From Bosea sp. 124 (GTDB lineage: Bacteria; Pseudomonadota; Alphaproteobacteria; Rhizobiales; Beijerinckiaceae), in assembly GCF_003046175.1 (NCBI RefSeq), contig NZ_PZZM01000001.1:2559001-2623000 (forward strand): a stretch of DNA of 64,000 nucleotides. Reading direction: 5' to 3'. Of the stretch, positions 14,486 through 23,167 are shown piece after piece. Position numbers and translations under genes: made by a program. The stretch's first letter is position 1, and each line of letters begins with the position of its first letter. The notes beneath the pieces were generated by a model. It was not told where the DNA came from. It worked only from the letters and a program-made list of their open reading frames with translations, and did no database searches.

Positions 14486-16051
14486 CTACGGATTTGGGGT
14501 TGAGGTTTTCCGGAAGCGCCATGGCATGAGATCTTCGACGGCGCTTTGTGGGTGGCCGTTGATGACGGCGTCGAGGGTTTCAGCGAGATAGGCGACGGGA
14601 TTGACGTCGTTGAGCTTGCATGTGGCGACGAGGGACGAGAGCAGTGCCCAGTTTTCGGCGCCGACCTCGTGGCCGGCGAACAGAGCATTTTTTCGGGTCA
14701 GGCAGACGGGCCTGATCGCGTTTTCAACCGGGTTGGTGTCGAGCTCGAGGCGGCCATCGTCAAGGAAGCGGGTGAGCCCCTCCCAGTGGGCGAGCCCGTA
14801 GCGGATGTCTTCGGCCAGCCTGGAGCCGGAGGAGATCAGCGACAGTTGCTTCTCGAACCACGGTTTCAGGGCGGTGATGATCGGCGTGGAATGCTCCCGC
14901 CGGGCGGCAAGCCGCAGTTGCGGCGAGACACCGCGAACCGTTGCCTCGATGGCATAGAGCGCCGCGATCTGGCGTATCGCCGCCTCGGCGATCGGCGATT
15001 TGGTGTTGCGCGCCAGCTTGACGAAGCGTCGGCGCAGATGAGCCCAGCAATGGACGAGCCTCCATGGCCCCTGCGGCCTCTCCAGGCGCGTCAGCCGATC
15101 GTAGCCCTCATAGGCGTCGACCTGCAGGAACTGCCCGCGGAAGCCCTGAAGGAAGCGTTCGGCATGCTCGCCACTGCGTCCCGGCGCATAGTGGAACAGC
15201 ACGATGGGCGGGCCCTGGCCGCCATGGCCGCGGTCATCGGAAGCGATCGCCCAGAAGAAGCCCTTCCTGACCTTGCCGCGTCCGGGATCGAGCACCGGTG
15301 CGGTGGTCTCGTCCATGAACAGACGACCCGCCGCGGCCAGATGCCAGCGCATGCGCTCGGCGATGGGCTTGAGATGGAAGCAGGCCCGGCCGGCCCAGTT
15401 GCCCAGTGTCGCGCGATCGAGCCGGATGCCCTGGCGCGCATAGATCTCGGCCTGCCGATAGAACGGCAGGTGATCGCCGAACTTGGCGACGATGACCTGG
15501 GCGATCAGCGCCTCGGTCGGCAGGCCGCCCGGCACCACATGCTCGGGAGCATGGGCCTGCACGACCGCGCCCGAGCAGCGGCGGCAAGCATATTTCGGGC
15601 GGCGGGTGACCAGCACGCGCAACTGCGCCGGCACCACGTCCAGCCGCTCGCTGACGTCCTCGCCGATCCTGGACATCTCGCCGCAGCCGCACGGACACAG
15701 CCTGCTCTGCGGCTCGATGATCCGCTCCACCCGCGGCAGATGGGCCGGCAGGTGACCGCGGTTGCGCCGGTGAGAAGCACAGGCGCCGTCCGGGCGGCCC
15801 TCGATGATCCGCTGCGCCTTCTCATGGGCGGCATCGAGCACGCCCTGGGCGATTTCGACGTCCTCCAGCGGTAGATGGTATTGCTCGCCGGAGAGCTTCT
15901 CGGATCGGGAGCCGAACTTCTCGCGCTGGAGGTCGCTGACGATGCTCTCCAGCCGCCGCCGCGCTTCCTCGGACTGAGCCAGGGCCTCTTGCGTCTGCGC
16001 CAGCTCGGCCTTCAGACGCTCGACCTCACCATGGAGAACTGCGACGTTCAT
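14486..16051 (-). CDS. tnpC: IS66 family transposase TnpC
   Basis: 521-residue DDE transposase. N-terminal coiled coil (E-V-E-R-L-K-A-E-L-A-Q-T-Q-E), zinc-binding cysteines (C-P-C-G-C-G-E and C-R-R-C), then the catalytic acids in F-M-D-E-T-T, Q-V-D-A-Y-E-G-Y and D-T-N-P-V-E-N-A-I-R-P. Full length for the family. It starts 68 bp after tnpB. Confidence 0.97.
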   Translation of the reverse strand: MNVAVLHGEVERLKAELAQTQEALAQSEEARRRLESIVSDLQREKFGSRSEKLSGEQYHLPLEDVEIAQGVLDAAHEKAQRIIEGRPDGACASHRRNRGHLPAHLPRVERIIEPQSRLCPCGCGEMSRIGEDVSERLDVVPAQLRVLVTRRPKYACRRCSGAVVQAHAPEHVVPGGLPTEALIAQVIVAKFGDHLPFYRQAEIYARQGIRLDRATLGNWAGRACFHLKPIAERMRWHLAAAGRLFMDETTAPVLDPGRGKVRKGFFWAIASDDRGHGGQGPPIVLFHYAPGRSGEHAERFLQGFRGQFLQVDAYEGYDRLTRLERPQGPWRLVHCWAHLRRRFVKLARNTKSPIAEAAIRQIAALYAIEATVRGVSPQLRLAARREHSTPIITALKPWFEKQLSLISSGSRLAEDIRYGLAHWEGLTRFLDDGRLELDTNPVENAIRPVCLTRKNALFAGHEVGAENWALLSSLVATCKLNDVNPVAYLAETLDAVINGHPQSAVEDLMPWRFRKTSTPNP

Positions 16052-16119
16052 CCACTATTTCGAGCACGGATCCGCCGTCTGCGCCATGCCTGGCACGGAC
16101 CTGAGTCAGTCTGCCGCAC

Positions 16120-16473
16120 TCACCCGGCGAGCTGCGGACGCCGAACTCTCTCAGGCCGAACCAAGCGCCAATCCAGCCCCTCGAACAACGCCGCAAACAT
16201 CGCCGGTGACAGTCTCATCACGCCGTCGCGAACCTGCGGCCACACGAACTTCGAGCCCTCCAGGCGCTTGTGCACCAGCACCAGCCCGGTGCGATCCCAG
16301 ACTAAAATCTTGATCCGGTCGGCCCTTTTGGCGCGGAAGACGAAGGCCGCGCCACTATAGGGATCAAGGCCGAGGACCTCCTGCGCCGCCGCGGCCAGCC
16401 CGTCGAGGCCGCGCCGGAAGTCGACAGGTCGCGTCGCCATGTAGATCTTCAGATCGGCGCCCGGCGCAATCAT
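16120..16473 (-). CDS. tnpB: IS66 accessory protein TnpB
   Basis: 117 residues with the family signature A-T-R-P-V-D-F-R-R-G-L-D-G-L, F-V-F-R-A-K-R-A-D-R-I-K-I-L-V-W-D and G-L-V-L-V-H-K-R-L-E. Required for IS66 transposition together with TnpA. ATGA overlap with tnpA. Confidence 0.95.
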   Translation of the reverse strand: MIAPGADLKIYMATRPVDFRRGLDGLAAAAQEVLGLDPYSGAAFVFRAKRADRIKILVWDRTGLVLVHKRLEGSKFVWPQVRDGVMRLSPAMFAALFEGLDWRLVRPERVRRPQLAG

Positions 16474-16883
16474 CGCGAGGCCCGCACCGCACGGATCACC
16501 TGCGCCAACCGCTCGACCTCGACCGTCGTGCGGATCACCATGCCGTCGATCACGATCTCAACCTTCGCCAGCGTCGATTTCGGCGGCTTCGTCGGCGGTC
16601 GGGGCGACGGCGCTTCTTCCACCAGCAGCGGCGCGAACAGCGGCTCCCGGCTCTCCGGAAGGGCCAACTGTCCCTGACGAAGGCGACGCCGCCAATCATA
16701 AACCTGCCAGCGCGTCGCGCCATGCTTGCGGGCAACCGCCGTCACCTGCGACCCCGGCATCAGGCTCTCCGCCGCGATCCGCGCCTTCTCCGACGCCGAG
16801 CGAACCCGCCGACCCGTCGGACCCTCAACAACCTCAAGTCGGCCTACGTAGCCAGGTGTCGAGACGTCCAAATGGACGTCCAT
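16470..16883 (-). CDS. tnpA: IS66 accessory protein TnpA
   Basis: 137 residues from ATG 16883 behind GGGAG. A helix-turn-helix (S-Q-V-T-A-V-A-R-K-H-G-A-T-R-W-Q-V-Y-D-W) binds element ends in this family. First gene of the element operon. Confidence 0.9.
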   Translation of the reverse strand: MDVHLDVSTPGYVGRLEVVEGPTGRRVRSASEKARIAAESLMPGSQVTAVARKHGATRWQVYDWRRRLRQGQLALPESREPLFAPLLVEEAPSPRPPTKPPKSTLAKVEIVIDGMVIRTTVEVERLAQVIRAVRASR

Positions 16884-16984
16884 TTTGCCGTCCGCTCCCA
16901 CCCAAGCCCTCCGTCTCTCGCGATCAGAGGACTCTTGGCACATTCACCTCCCGCCCCACACGAGGGGACCGGCGTGGCGCTTAC

Positions 16985-16992
16985 GAAATAAC
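16985..16992. repeat. IS66 target-site duplication, right copy
   Basis: gaaataac, identical to 14458-14465. Confidence 0.9.
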
Positions 16993-17181
16993 CTTGCTTC
17001 CTATATTCTCTCGTTAGGTGGGTTCCTCGGCATGGGCACGCATTATGTCGCAGTGGCGCCCGGTTCCATCGCAGTTACTTGGAACGAGTCGGACAACAAG
17101 TGGCATGCCCGCATCAACGCGACCAAGGATCAGCTCAAGGCCGCTCCTCAGTTCAAATATGAAGGCCGTTTTGCGAAGTAG
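16993..17181 (+). pseudogene. 3' part of PRC-barrel gene, cut by IS66
   Basis: Continues the 14241-14465 fragment in frame once the element and one duplication copy are removed: L-A-S-Y-I-L-S-L-G-G-F-L-G-M-G-T-H-Y-V-A-V-A, then W-H-A-R-I-N-A-T-K-D-Q-L-K. This is the second half of a PRC-barrel, related to the intact gene at 1547-1846. Confidence 0.8.
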
Positions 17182-17221
17182 GCGACCGCACGCAACGCCA
17201 CATCAGCCTGATTTCGAGATT

Positions 17222-17248
17222 GGCCTCCGTGAGAGCGGGGGCCTTTTT
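17222..17248 (+). terminator. Rho-independent terminator
   Basis: 8-bp stem (GGCCTCCG / CGGGGGCC with one G-T pair), six-base loop, then TTTTT. It is the terminator of the disrupted PRC-barrel gene. Confidence 0.8.
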
Positions 17249-17340
17249 CGCGATTAATTCGCGATCCGGAACAACGGCGCAGCCGAGCAGTCTCTACTAG
17301 GCGCGGGTGCAGGTGGGCTCGCCCAAACCGGAGCCGTAGG

Positions 17341-17586
17341 ATGAGCAATCACGAAGATACCGATATCCGCGTGACGAAGGCGCGCGCGGATCAGCAAAGC
17401 GAAGGGGCTGGTGGGGACGCCATTCGGCCTATGCGGGCCGATACACACTCGAATATCGATCCGGCCGTTGAAACACCGATCGAAGGACGCCAGGGATTCT
17501 TGGGCAGGCCTGTCCTGGCGGTTCTCGTCGGCGGCTTGCTGCTCGTCGGCGTCGCTTGGCTCATCGTCCACTACGCGACGCGCTAA
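17341..17586 (+). CDS. Small membrane protein with C-terminal helix
   Basis: 81 residues: about 50 polar residues, then one membrane segment (V-L-A-V-L-V-G-G-L-L-L-V-G-V-A-W-L-I-V) near the C-terminus, so tail-anchored in the inner membrane. Stop TAA and next ATG overlap by one base. Function unknown. Confidence 0.7.
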   Translation: MSNHEDTDIRVTKARADQQSEGAGGDAIRPMRADTHSNIDPAVETPIEGRQGFLGRPVLAVLVGGLLLVGVAWLIVHYATR

Positions 17587-17873
17587 TGATGATCAGAGCT
17601 ACTTTAGCCAGCCTGGCAGGCACACTCATCGCGCGAGATGCCGCGAAAGGGAATATCCCTGAGAGCCTGACCGTGCCTTTGACCCTGCTGGCTACGAGGC
17701 TTCCGGCCCCGGCATTGATCGCGGGGGCGATAGGCTACGGCATCTATCGGCTTAACGTCGAAGGGCGGGCCAAACGGGCGAAGGATGTGACGCCGAAGCG
17801 ACGTGGTAAACCCGCTGCCAAATCCGCAAAGTCCAAACCCCGCCCATCACGGCGGGCGAAGACAACGCGTTGA
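17586..17873 (+). CDS. Small protein with basic C-terminal tail
   Basis: 95 residues. A moderately hydrophobic middle (L-P-A-P-A-L-I-A-G-A-I-G-Y-G-I-Y) is followed by a lysine/arginine/proline-rich tail of about 35 residues that could bind nucleic acid or membrane lipid. Coupled to the previous gene (TAATG). The 150 bases after it hold no convincing gene. Confidence 0.65.
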   Translation: MMIRATLASLAGTLIARDAAKGNIPESLTVPLTLLATRLPAPALIAGAIGYGIYRLNVEGRAKRAKDVTPKRRGKPAAKSAKSKPRPSRRAKTTR

Positions 17874-18023
17874 AGACACGGCGCGCAACTATGCCTGCGG
17901 GGCGATCCCGCAACCAGCAGACGCGACCATAATGAAGCCCGCCAGCGACCACGTTTGCGTCGCGACGGGCCATCTCTTCGAGTTCAGCAACGACGACTTG
18001 GTCATTGACCTTTGACGGACCTA

Positions 18024-18584
18024 TCAGGCTGCCTCGCGCTCGTGCCGTCCCTCTAGGATCTCCTCAATAATCTTCGCGACAAATGCCGGCAGGTCGTCGG
18101 GCTTGCGTGAGGTGACCACGCCTTTGTCCGAGATGACTTCGGCATCCTGCCAGTTTGCACCAGCGTTGATGAGATCCTGCTTGATCGTCTTGTAGGAGGT
18201 AAGCTTACGACCCTTGGCAATGCCAGTGTCGATCAGCAGCCATGGCGCGTGGCAGACCGCCGCGACGACCTTGCCTTGATCGAAGAAGGCCTTGATCAGC
18301 GCCAGCGCAGCATCGTTGCCGCGTAAGGTGTCGGGGTTCATCTGTCCGCCTGGCAGCACGATGGCGTCATAGCTGGCGGCATCGACCGCATCGAGCGCCT
18401 TGTCGACCTTGACCGCGCATCCCCAATCCTTGTTGTCCCATCCCTTGATTTCACCGCTCTCTGGCGACGCGACATGCACTGTTGCGCCGGCTTCTTTGAG
18501 TTTTGCCTGCGGCACTTCCAACTCGGACTGTTCGAAGCCGTTGGTGGCGAGGATGAGAATGTTCTTGCCTGCGAGTTGGCTCAT
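18024..18584 (-). CDS. DJ-1/PfpI family protein (YhbO/PfpI type)
   Basis: 186 residues, full length for stress-related PfpI proteins, proposed to act as deglycases or chaperones. The nucleophile elbow is A-V-C-H-A-P-W, with the acidic residue in N-G-F-E-Q-S-E and the usual G-x-V-x-T-S-R-K-P-D-D-L-P-A-F near the C-terminus. An EcfG-type promoter lies 34-58 bp upstream, so expression under general stress is likely. Confidence 0.92.
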   Translation of the reverse strand: MSQLAGKNILILATNGFEQSELEVPQAKLKEAGATVHVASPESGEIKGWDNKDWGCAVKVDKALDAVDAASYDAIVLPGGQMNPDTLRGNDAALALIKAFFDQGKVVAAVCHAPWLLIDTGIAKGRKLTSYKTIKQDLINAGANWQDAEVISDKGVVTSRKPDDLPAFVAKIIEEILEGRHEREAA

Positions 18585-18617
18585 AGGAACTCTCCTTTGC
18601 TGAAGGGATGACCAACC

Positions 18618-18642
18618 AACAGCGGGGGCGGCGATGCGTTCC
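18618..18642 (-). promoter_or_regulatory. EcfG-type promoter (TGTT variant)
   Basis: Minus strand GGAAC-N16-TGTTG, upstream of the PfpI gene. Confidence 0.65.
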
Positions 18643-18707
18643 GAATTGTATGGCGATCTATCTGACGATGCCTGTCAGTGGCCACATTTCGCCGCGTCGC
18701 GTAGGAT

Positions 18708-18863
18708 TCACATTTTCAGGCCGTAGAGCCAGCCGATGAGCACGCTTAACGCCATGGCTAGGGGCACCCACACCCAAGGCTCTTTCACTGCTTCAACCAT
18801 TCCCGCCGGATAGCCTGCCTGCACGGGTAGAGCGAGATGGCGATCTGTCGCGCGAAACCGCAT
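18708..18863 (-). CDS. Small membrane protein
   Basis: 51 residues from ATG 18863, or 30 from ATG 18800. One membrane segment near the C-terminus (V-W-V-P-L-A-M-A-L-S-V-L-I-G-W-L-Y-G). Ribosome sites are weak for both starts. Function unknown. Confidence 0.45.
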   Translation of the reverse strand: MRFRATDRHLALPVQAGYPAGMVEAVKEPWVWVPLAMALSVLIGWLYGLKM

Positions 18864-18911
18864 CGTGATTGTTGCGCCTTGCGACATTCTCGCGTTGATG
18901 AAGAATTGACG

Positions 18912-18942
18912 GGCCGGTCACCGCCAAGGATGACCGGCCTTT
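18912..18942 (-). terminator. Hairpin after the glycine-rich gene
   Basis: Perfect 9-bp stem (GGCCGGTCA / TGACCGGCC) with a 10-base loop. It lies 35 bp past the stop of the glycine-rich gene; T-runs are short, so it may act as a weak terminator or 3' end stabiliser. Confidence 0.5.
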
Positions 18943-18976
18943 AGGGCTCGCACGTCAGCAAGTAGGCTCAGGAGCG

Positions 18977-19918
18977 TCAGTTTGATGCGGCTCCGCCGCC
19001 AGCATTGCCCCCACCGGCGCCCCCGGCCTGACCTGCGCCGGTACCGGCTGCCGCAGCGCTCCCCCCGCCAGCGCCACCCGCTGCAGCTCCCACGCCTGCG
19101 CCGAGTCCACCACCATTCAGACCCGCACCCACGCCAACGCCGCCGACATTGGCTCCGACGCCGAGCCCGCCGGCTCCGACGCCAACACCGGCTCCGACGC
19201 CAAGTCCGCCGAGTCCGGCTCCCAGACCTGCGCCAAGGCCACTGCTGTTAGCACCAGCGGCCAGCCCGGCGCCGACACTCCCGCCGAGATTTGCACCGGC
19301 ACCGACGCCAACGCCTGCGTTGCTAATCCCGGCGCCCGCCCCAACGCCGGTGTTCGTACCACCGAGGTTCGTGCCAGCGTTCAGGCCAGCCCCAATGCCG
19401 CTACCACCGACGCTCGCGCCGAGGCCGGCGTTCACGGTGTTGCCGCCAATGTCGGCTCCAACGCCCAAGCCGGTGCCGATCCCGCTTGCGCCAACGCTGG
19501 CGCCCGCCCCGACGTTTGCGCCGATGCCTCCAGCACCGAGACCTGCGCCGAGGCCGACGCCGAGCCCCCCGCCGACACCACCCGTGCCGCCTGGCGTGCC
19601 ACCCCCAGCGCCGACCCCGCTATTTCCGCCACCTGGCGAGCCGTTGCCACCTCCGGCACCGCCGCCCATCCCCCCTCCCAGGCTCCCCGACATGCCAGCG
19701 CCGGAGCCGCCGCCGACAGAGTTACCCGAACCGGGGCCGAGATTGCTGTATTGCAGAAGGACGCGAGACATGATGCGGGCAGAAAGCTTCACGCAGTCAG
19801 ACCGCGCCTTGCCAGTCATCCCATCGCAGACGTCGCTTTCGTAAGAATTTGCTGGCGCTGATATTGCGCCTGCGAGAAGGACGCAGCCGATGATGCTTGC
19901 ACTATGCTTATAGTTCAT
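18977..19918 (-). CDS. Secreted glycine-rich repeat protein
   Basis: 313 residues, start ATG 19918 behind GGAGG. Signal peptide ([15 protein letters not shown]), then a short domain with two cysteines ([15 protein letters not shown]), then about 230 residues of low-complexity Gly/Ala/Val/Asn/Ser repeats of the form G-[VLI]-G-A-[GN]. The repeats could fold as a beta-roll or stay disordered at the cell surface. No enzymatic motif. Confidence 0.75.
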   Translation of the reverse strand: MNYKHSASIIGCVLLAGAISAPANSYESDVCDGMTGKARSDCVKLSARIMSRVLLQYSNLGPGSGNSVGGGSGAGMSGSLGGGMGGGAGGGNGSPGGGNSGVGAGGGTPGGTGGVGGGLGVGLGAGLGAGGIGANVGAGASVGASGIGTGLGVGADIGGNTVNAGLGASVGGSGIGAGLNAGTNLGGTNTGVGAGAGISNAGVGVGAGANLGGSVGAGLAAGANSSGLGAGLGAGLGGLGVGAGVGVGAGGLGVGANVGGVGVGAGLNGGGLGAGVGAAAGGAGGGSAAAAGTGAGQAGGAGGGNAGGGAASN

Positions 19919-20073
19919 TGCAGCCTCCGAGCGTTTAACCCCCCAACGGAGATACGCGAGCAGCATGAACTCGGTTTCAGAGCCAACCGATTCGAGGCTT
20001 ACGCTCAGCAAATGCGATTGATAAATTCGTCAGTTTCCACCGGGCAGCCCGGGCATAACGATGCGGGTCACGC

Positions 20074-20283
20074 TCATTGCCGGACCTGAGAGGTGGCCGG
20101 GCGCGCACGGGATGACAAATAGCGCGCGACGGCCAATTCCAGCGAAGCACGCTCCCGACCTAACGACGAATGCTCTGCCGCTTTCTCCAGATCGCGCAAA
20201 CGGGCCACTGCCTCGCGGAACTGGTCCGAGTTAGTGATTGCGAAGTCAACGCACTGCAAGCGGAGGTCTGAACTCTGGCGCAT
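20074..20283 (-). CDS. Small hypothetical protein
   Basis: 69 residues, helical, with D-Q-F-R-E-A-V-A-R-L-R-D-L-E-K-A-A-E-H-S-S-L-G-R-E-R-A-S-L-E-L-A-V-A-R-Y. This two-helix layout recalls the HigA N-terminal-like proteins at 4657-5000. No family assigned. The 180 bases before the primase end show nothing else. Confidence 0.55.
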   Translation of the reverse strand: MRQSSDLRLQCVDFAITNSDQFREAVARLRDLEKAAEHSSLGRERASLELAVARYLSSRARPATSQVRQ

Positions 20284-20466
20284 GGCACCCTCCCTTCGCG
20301 TAGTCTCTGCCGTCTCACCTCGATATCAACGTCAAATGACACGCTTTCGGTGCGTCGTGAGGATCTAGAATTTGAAGGTTGGGCGCCGATGCTTCACATA
20401 CGCGCCTATCGGCGGGACGCGATCGGTCACGCGACCGACGCTGGCCGCGACGCCAACGCGCATCGC

Positions 20467-22218
20467 CTAAGCAGCCTGCCCCAACGCTCGATAGCTGCCG
20501 GTCACTGCCTCGAATCGCCGCTCCTGCCCCATGAACCAGAACTCGACCTGGCCAGGCGCGCCGCACATCGGCTGGCGCCTGATCTTTTTCGCTGAGACGA
20601 TGGTCTTCCGAGCCTCGTAGTCGCGGTATACGACGATGCCGGCATCGGCCTTGTTGCGCCAATGGGCCGAGCCCGAGATGTCATAGAGGCCGGGCTGTGG
20701 CTCCTTTCCGCCACCGGGGTTCTGAAGCTTGGTCGGATGCGCGACGACGACGACCGTCACGTCATGGACGCGGCCGAACAGCTTGCACTTGCTGATGAGC
20801 TGCGAGACGAACTCGGTCTCTGACTGGTTGGACGGGCGCGAAGCCTCCAACTCGTTGTAGGGGTCGATGATCAGGCCCCGGATGCCTTTCCGAAGAACGG
20901 CGCTACGCGCCCTCTCCAGCACCCAATCGATGCTGGGGGTATGCTCCCCTGCGTCGATGAAGAGAAAACGACTCCGCAGCCACGCTAGAGTCATGGAGAG
21001 GCCTTCGTCGTCCAGTCGAGCATTCGGTCCGGGGTGGAATGGCCGCCTTGCCTTGATCTCGCACAGATCGGCGATGTGGTTCGGCGTGCCGGTCTCTGGC
21101 GAAAAAACGGCCCATCGCCAATCGTGCAGTTCCGCCATGGAGACTGCAACCTGATCGAGCCATCGGCTTTTCCCATGGTTGGGAATGCCGGTGACCACGA
21201 CGAACTGGCCAGGGATGATCTTGAACGCCTGATCCAGATCCGGACCCATTCCGCAGGTGAGCGGCTGCGGGCCATCACCACGGTACATTTCCCAAACGGC
21301 ATCGGAGAAGTCGTCCACATCGTGCAAACCGTCGATAGGCCAGGGCTCAGCGTTGGCGACGCACTCGCGCAGCACCTCCCTGCCGTGATCCATCAGACAC
21401 TCGTTGGCGTCCTTGGTCTGAGCGTCGCCGGCTGTGGGAAAGCGAACGCGCCAGCAGCGGTCCTTGCCAAGACGGCGCGCTAGCTCCTGCGCCAGCAACT
21501 CGCCGGGACCGTCCATGTCCGTGGCGATCAGGATTCTGCCGGCAGCCTCCAACTCGGCAGCATGCGTGGCCAGAGGCTCGTAGCGCTTGTCCGACTGCTC
21601 GGGCTTGTCCGGCGCCCCGTTCGGCAGGCTCACCACATTGGGAAGATCCGCCTCGATCATGGCGAGCACGTCCATCTCGCCTTCGACAAAGATCAGATCC
21701 TTGCCGGACTCGATCGCGTCGGCGTTGTACAGAACCGGCTCGGGCTGCTTCTCCTGACGAAAGTTCTTGGCTGCGTCGCGGTACTTCACGTTCCGGAGCA
21801 TGCCCGCCCACTCGTAGGGGAAGGCGATGCAGTCAGCTTCCGCGTCGATCTGGGGGAACCACTGGCGCGAGCGATAGATGCCCATCCGCTCCACCGTGGC
21901 AGCGGTGATCCCGCGCGACGCGAACCACGCCAGGAGCTTGTCGGGCCGCTGCGGATTCTCGACGCGGGCAGGGCGATTGAACATGCGGACCTCTTTGCGA
22001 TGGCGAGGATGGAAGTCGCTGCCGCCGACGCCGCCCGTCCAGGGGCAATGGTGGCAGTCCCATTTCACGCGGTCGTCAAACACCGTGACGGACAGGCACG
22101 GGTCGGTTTTCTTCTTCCGGCCCGCTGAGCAGCGCGGGCACGGCAGCTTGTGATTGCCGAGCCTGTAGGAGCGAAGCCGGATGCCCTCGGCTGCAAGTTC
22201 GTGAGTGAGGTTCGCCAT
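20467..22218 (-). CDS. Phage-type primase-helicase (T7 gp4/Twinkle-like)
   Basis: 583 residues. N-terminal zinc finger (C27-P-R-C30 and C55-H-H-C58), then a Toprim domain (F-V-E-G-E-M-D around 177-183, A-T-D-M-D at 232-236), then a RecA-like DnaB helicase domain with Walker A G-I-P-N-H-G-K-S at 344-351 and Walker B-like G-L-I-I-D-P-Y. It primes and unwinds DNA at the element's replication fork. Starts in a TGATG overlap with the DUF1376 gene, a typical replication pair in prophages. Confidence 0.92.
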   Translation of the reverse strand: MANLTHELAAEGIRLRSYRLGNHKLPCPRCSAGRKKKTDPCLSVTVFDDRVKWDCHHCPWTGGVGGSDFHPRHRKEVRMFNRPARVENPQRPDKLLAWFASRGITAATVERMGIYRSRQWFPQIDAEADCIAFPYEWAGMLRNVKYRDAAKNFRQEKQPEPVLYNADAIESGKDLIFVEGEMDVLAMIEADLPNVVSLPNGAPDKPEQSDKRYEPLATHAAELEAAGRILIATDMDGPGELLAQELARRLGKDRCWRVRFPTAGDAQTKDANECLMDHGREVLRECVANAEPWPIDGLHDVDDFSDAVWEMYRGDGPQPLTCGMGPDLDQAFKIIPGQFVVVTGIPNHGKSRWLDQVAVSMAELHDWRWAVFSPETGTPNHIADLCEIKARRPFHPGPNARLDDEGLSMTLAWLRSRFLFIDAGEHTPSIDWVLERARSAVLRKGIRGLIIDPYNELEASRPSNQSETEFVSQLISKCKLFGRVHDVTVVVVAHPTKLQNPGGGKEPQPGLYDISGSAHWRNKADAGIVVYRDYEARKTIVSAKKIRRQPMCGAPGQVEFWFMGQERRFEAVTGSYRALGQAA

Positions 22219-22943
22219 CACATCCTCCACGAGTTCGGATCGTGGGAGGCGACGACCTGTTGTCCGCGAAGTGCTGCCTCGATCCATGCGACTGGATCGA
22301 GCGGGTTCGCGTCGCGGGCATCCTCCAAAACCCGCAGAACGCGGCGACAATCGTCACGTGACGATTTCAGCCATTTGCCGATGAGAGGTCGCGCGGACGC
22401 GGTAGGCTTGCCGGTCAGCCTCGCGACGATCGGAACGCCATCGCGAAAAAGCTGGGTCCGCCAGTCAGGTGGGTTGGTCTCTGGCGAAAGCAACTTCAGG
22501 GCGGTTTCGCCCGTAGCTTTAGCTACGGAGTATGTGGTTGTGGTTGGTTCAGCATTGCTTCGATTTTCAGGAGGCATTGCTGAAGCATTGCTTCGCCTCG
22601 AATTGCCCGACGCTTTGCCCCCGCAACGTCCTGCATTTGCTCGCTTTTCGTACTTTTCCTGCGCCTCGGACATCTCACGTTCGACACGGGAATGACGCCA
22701 TCCCTCTTTGAAGAACGAAGCCAGGGTGTCCCTGCATGAGGTCCACTCTTCCGGCGTCAAACGTGCGATCCGTTGAAGCATTGCTTCGTCGGTCGGAAGG
22801 CTTCCATGGATCCAGTAGTGAGAGATCAGGAGCAGATACGCGCCGTGCTGCGCGGCGCTCAGATGCAGCGTGTCGGCGAGGTAGTCGGCGACGTAGAACG
22901 CCATCCACGGCCGGCGGTTAGGGAGGGGAGAGGGCGCGCTCAT
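22218..22943 (-). CDS. DUF1376 (YdaU-type) replication protein
   Basis: 241 residues. The N-terminal W-M-A-F-Y-V-A-D-Y-L-A-D-T-L-H-L-S-A-A-Q-H-G-A-Y-L-L-L-I-x-x-Y-W core defines DUF1376, a winged-helix-like domain of phage replication initiators. A linker rich in Ser/Asn/Arg leads to a C-terminal helical part. Coupled at both ends (ATGA at 22940, TGATG at 22218). Confidence 0.88.
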   Translation of the reverse strand: MSAPSPLPNRRPWMAFYVADYLADTLHLSAAQHGAYLLLISHYWIHGSLPTDEAMLQRIARLTPEEWTSCRDTLASFFKEGWRHSRVEREMSEAQEKYEKRANAGRCGGKASGNSRRSNASAMPPENRSNAEPTTTTYSVAKATGETALKLLSPETNPPDWRTQLFRDGVPIVARLTGKPTASARPLIGKWLKSSRDDCRRVLRVLEDARDANPLDPVAWIEAALRGQQVVASHDPNSWRM

Positions 22944-23167
22944 GGCGCACCCCCGTTCTTGTCGGCAAAGACCTCGGGCACCGTGTCGAGCATCGCCTTC
23001 ACACACGCGCCGAACTTCTCCAGCGAGCGTTGCAGGGCGATGTCGTCGTTGGTCGCGAGATGGTCGGTCGCATGATCGAGATGAAGCGATGCCATGGACA
23101 TCGTCGTCATCAGGAAGGCGCGGGGCTGGTATGCCCCGTCGCGATTGATGAAGGGAATGGCGCTCAC
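22940..23167 (-). CDS. Small hypothetical phage protein
   Basis: 75 residues, soluble, helical C-terminal half (A-L-Q-R-S-L-E-K-F-G-A-C-V-K-A-M-L-D-T-V). ATGA overlaps with both neighbours. Unknown function in the replication module. Confidence 0.65.
   Translation of the reverse strand: MSAIPFINRDGAYQPRAFLMTTMSMASLHLDHATDHLATNDDIALQRSLEKFGACVKAMLDTVPEVFADKNGGAP

Larger units (their letters stand above)
14466..16984 (-). mobile_element. Complete IS66-family insertion sequence, 2519 bp
   Basis: Bounded by imperfect inverted repeats starting GTAAGCGCC..GCCGG at both ends and flanked by the 8-bp duplication gaaataac. Carries tnpA, tnpB and tnpC, all intact, transcribed leftward. The exact duplication suggests a fairly recent insertion; it disrupts a PRC-barrel gene. 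Confidence 0.95.

Noticed and set aside
14546..15874. 442-codon open frame on the plus strand inside IS66
   Set aside because: Mirror of the IS66 transposase gene.
17803..18015. 70-codon open frame after the basic-tail protein
   Set aside because: No ribosome site, overlaps the previous gene, and composition is not protein-like.
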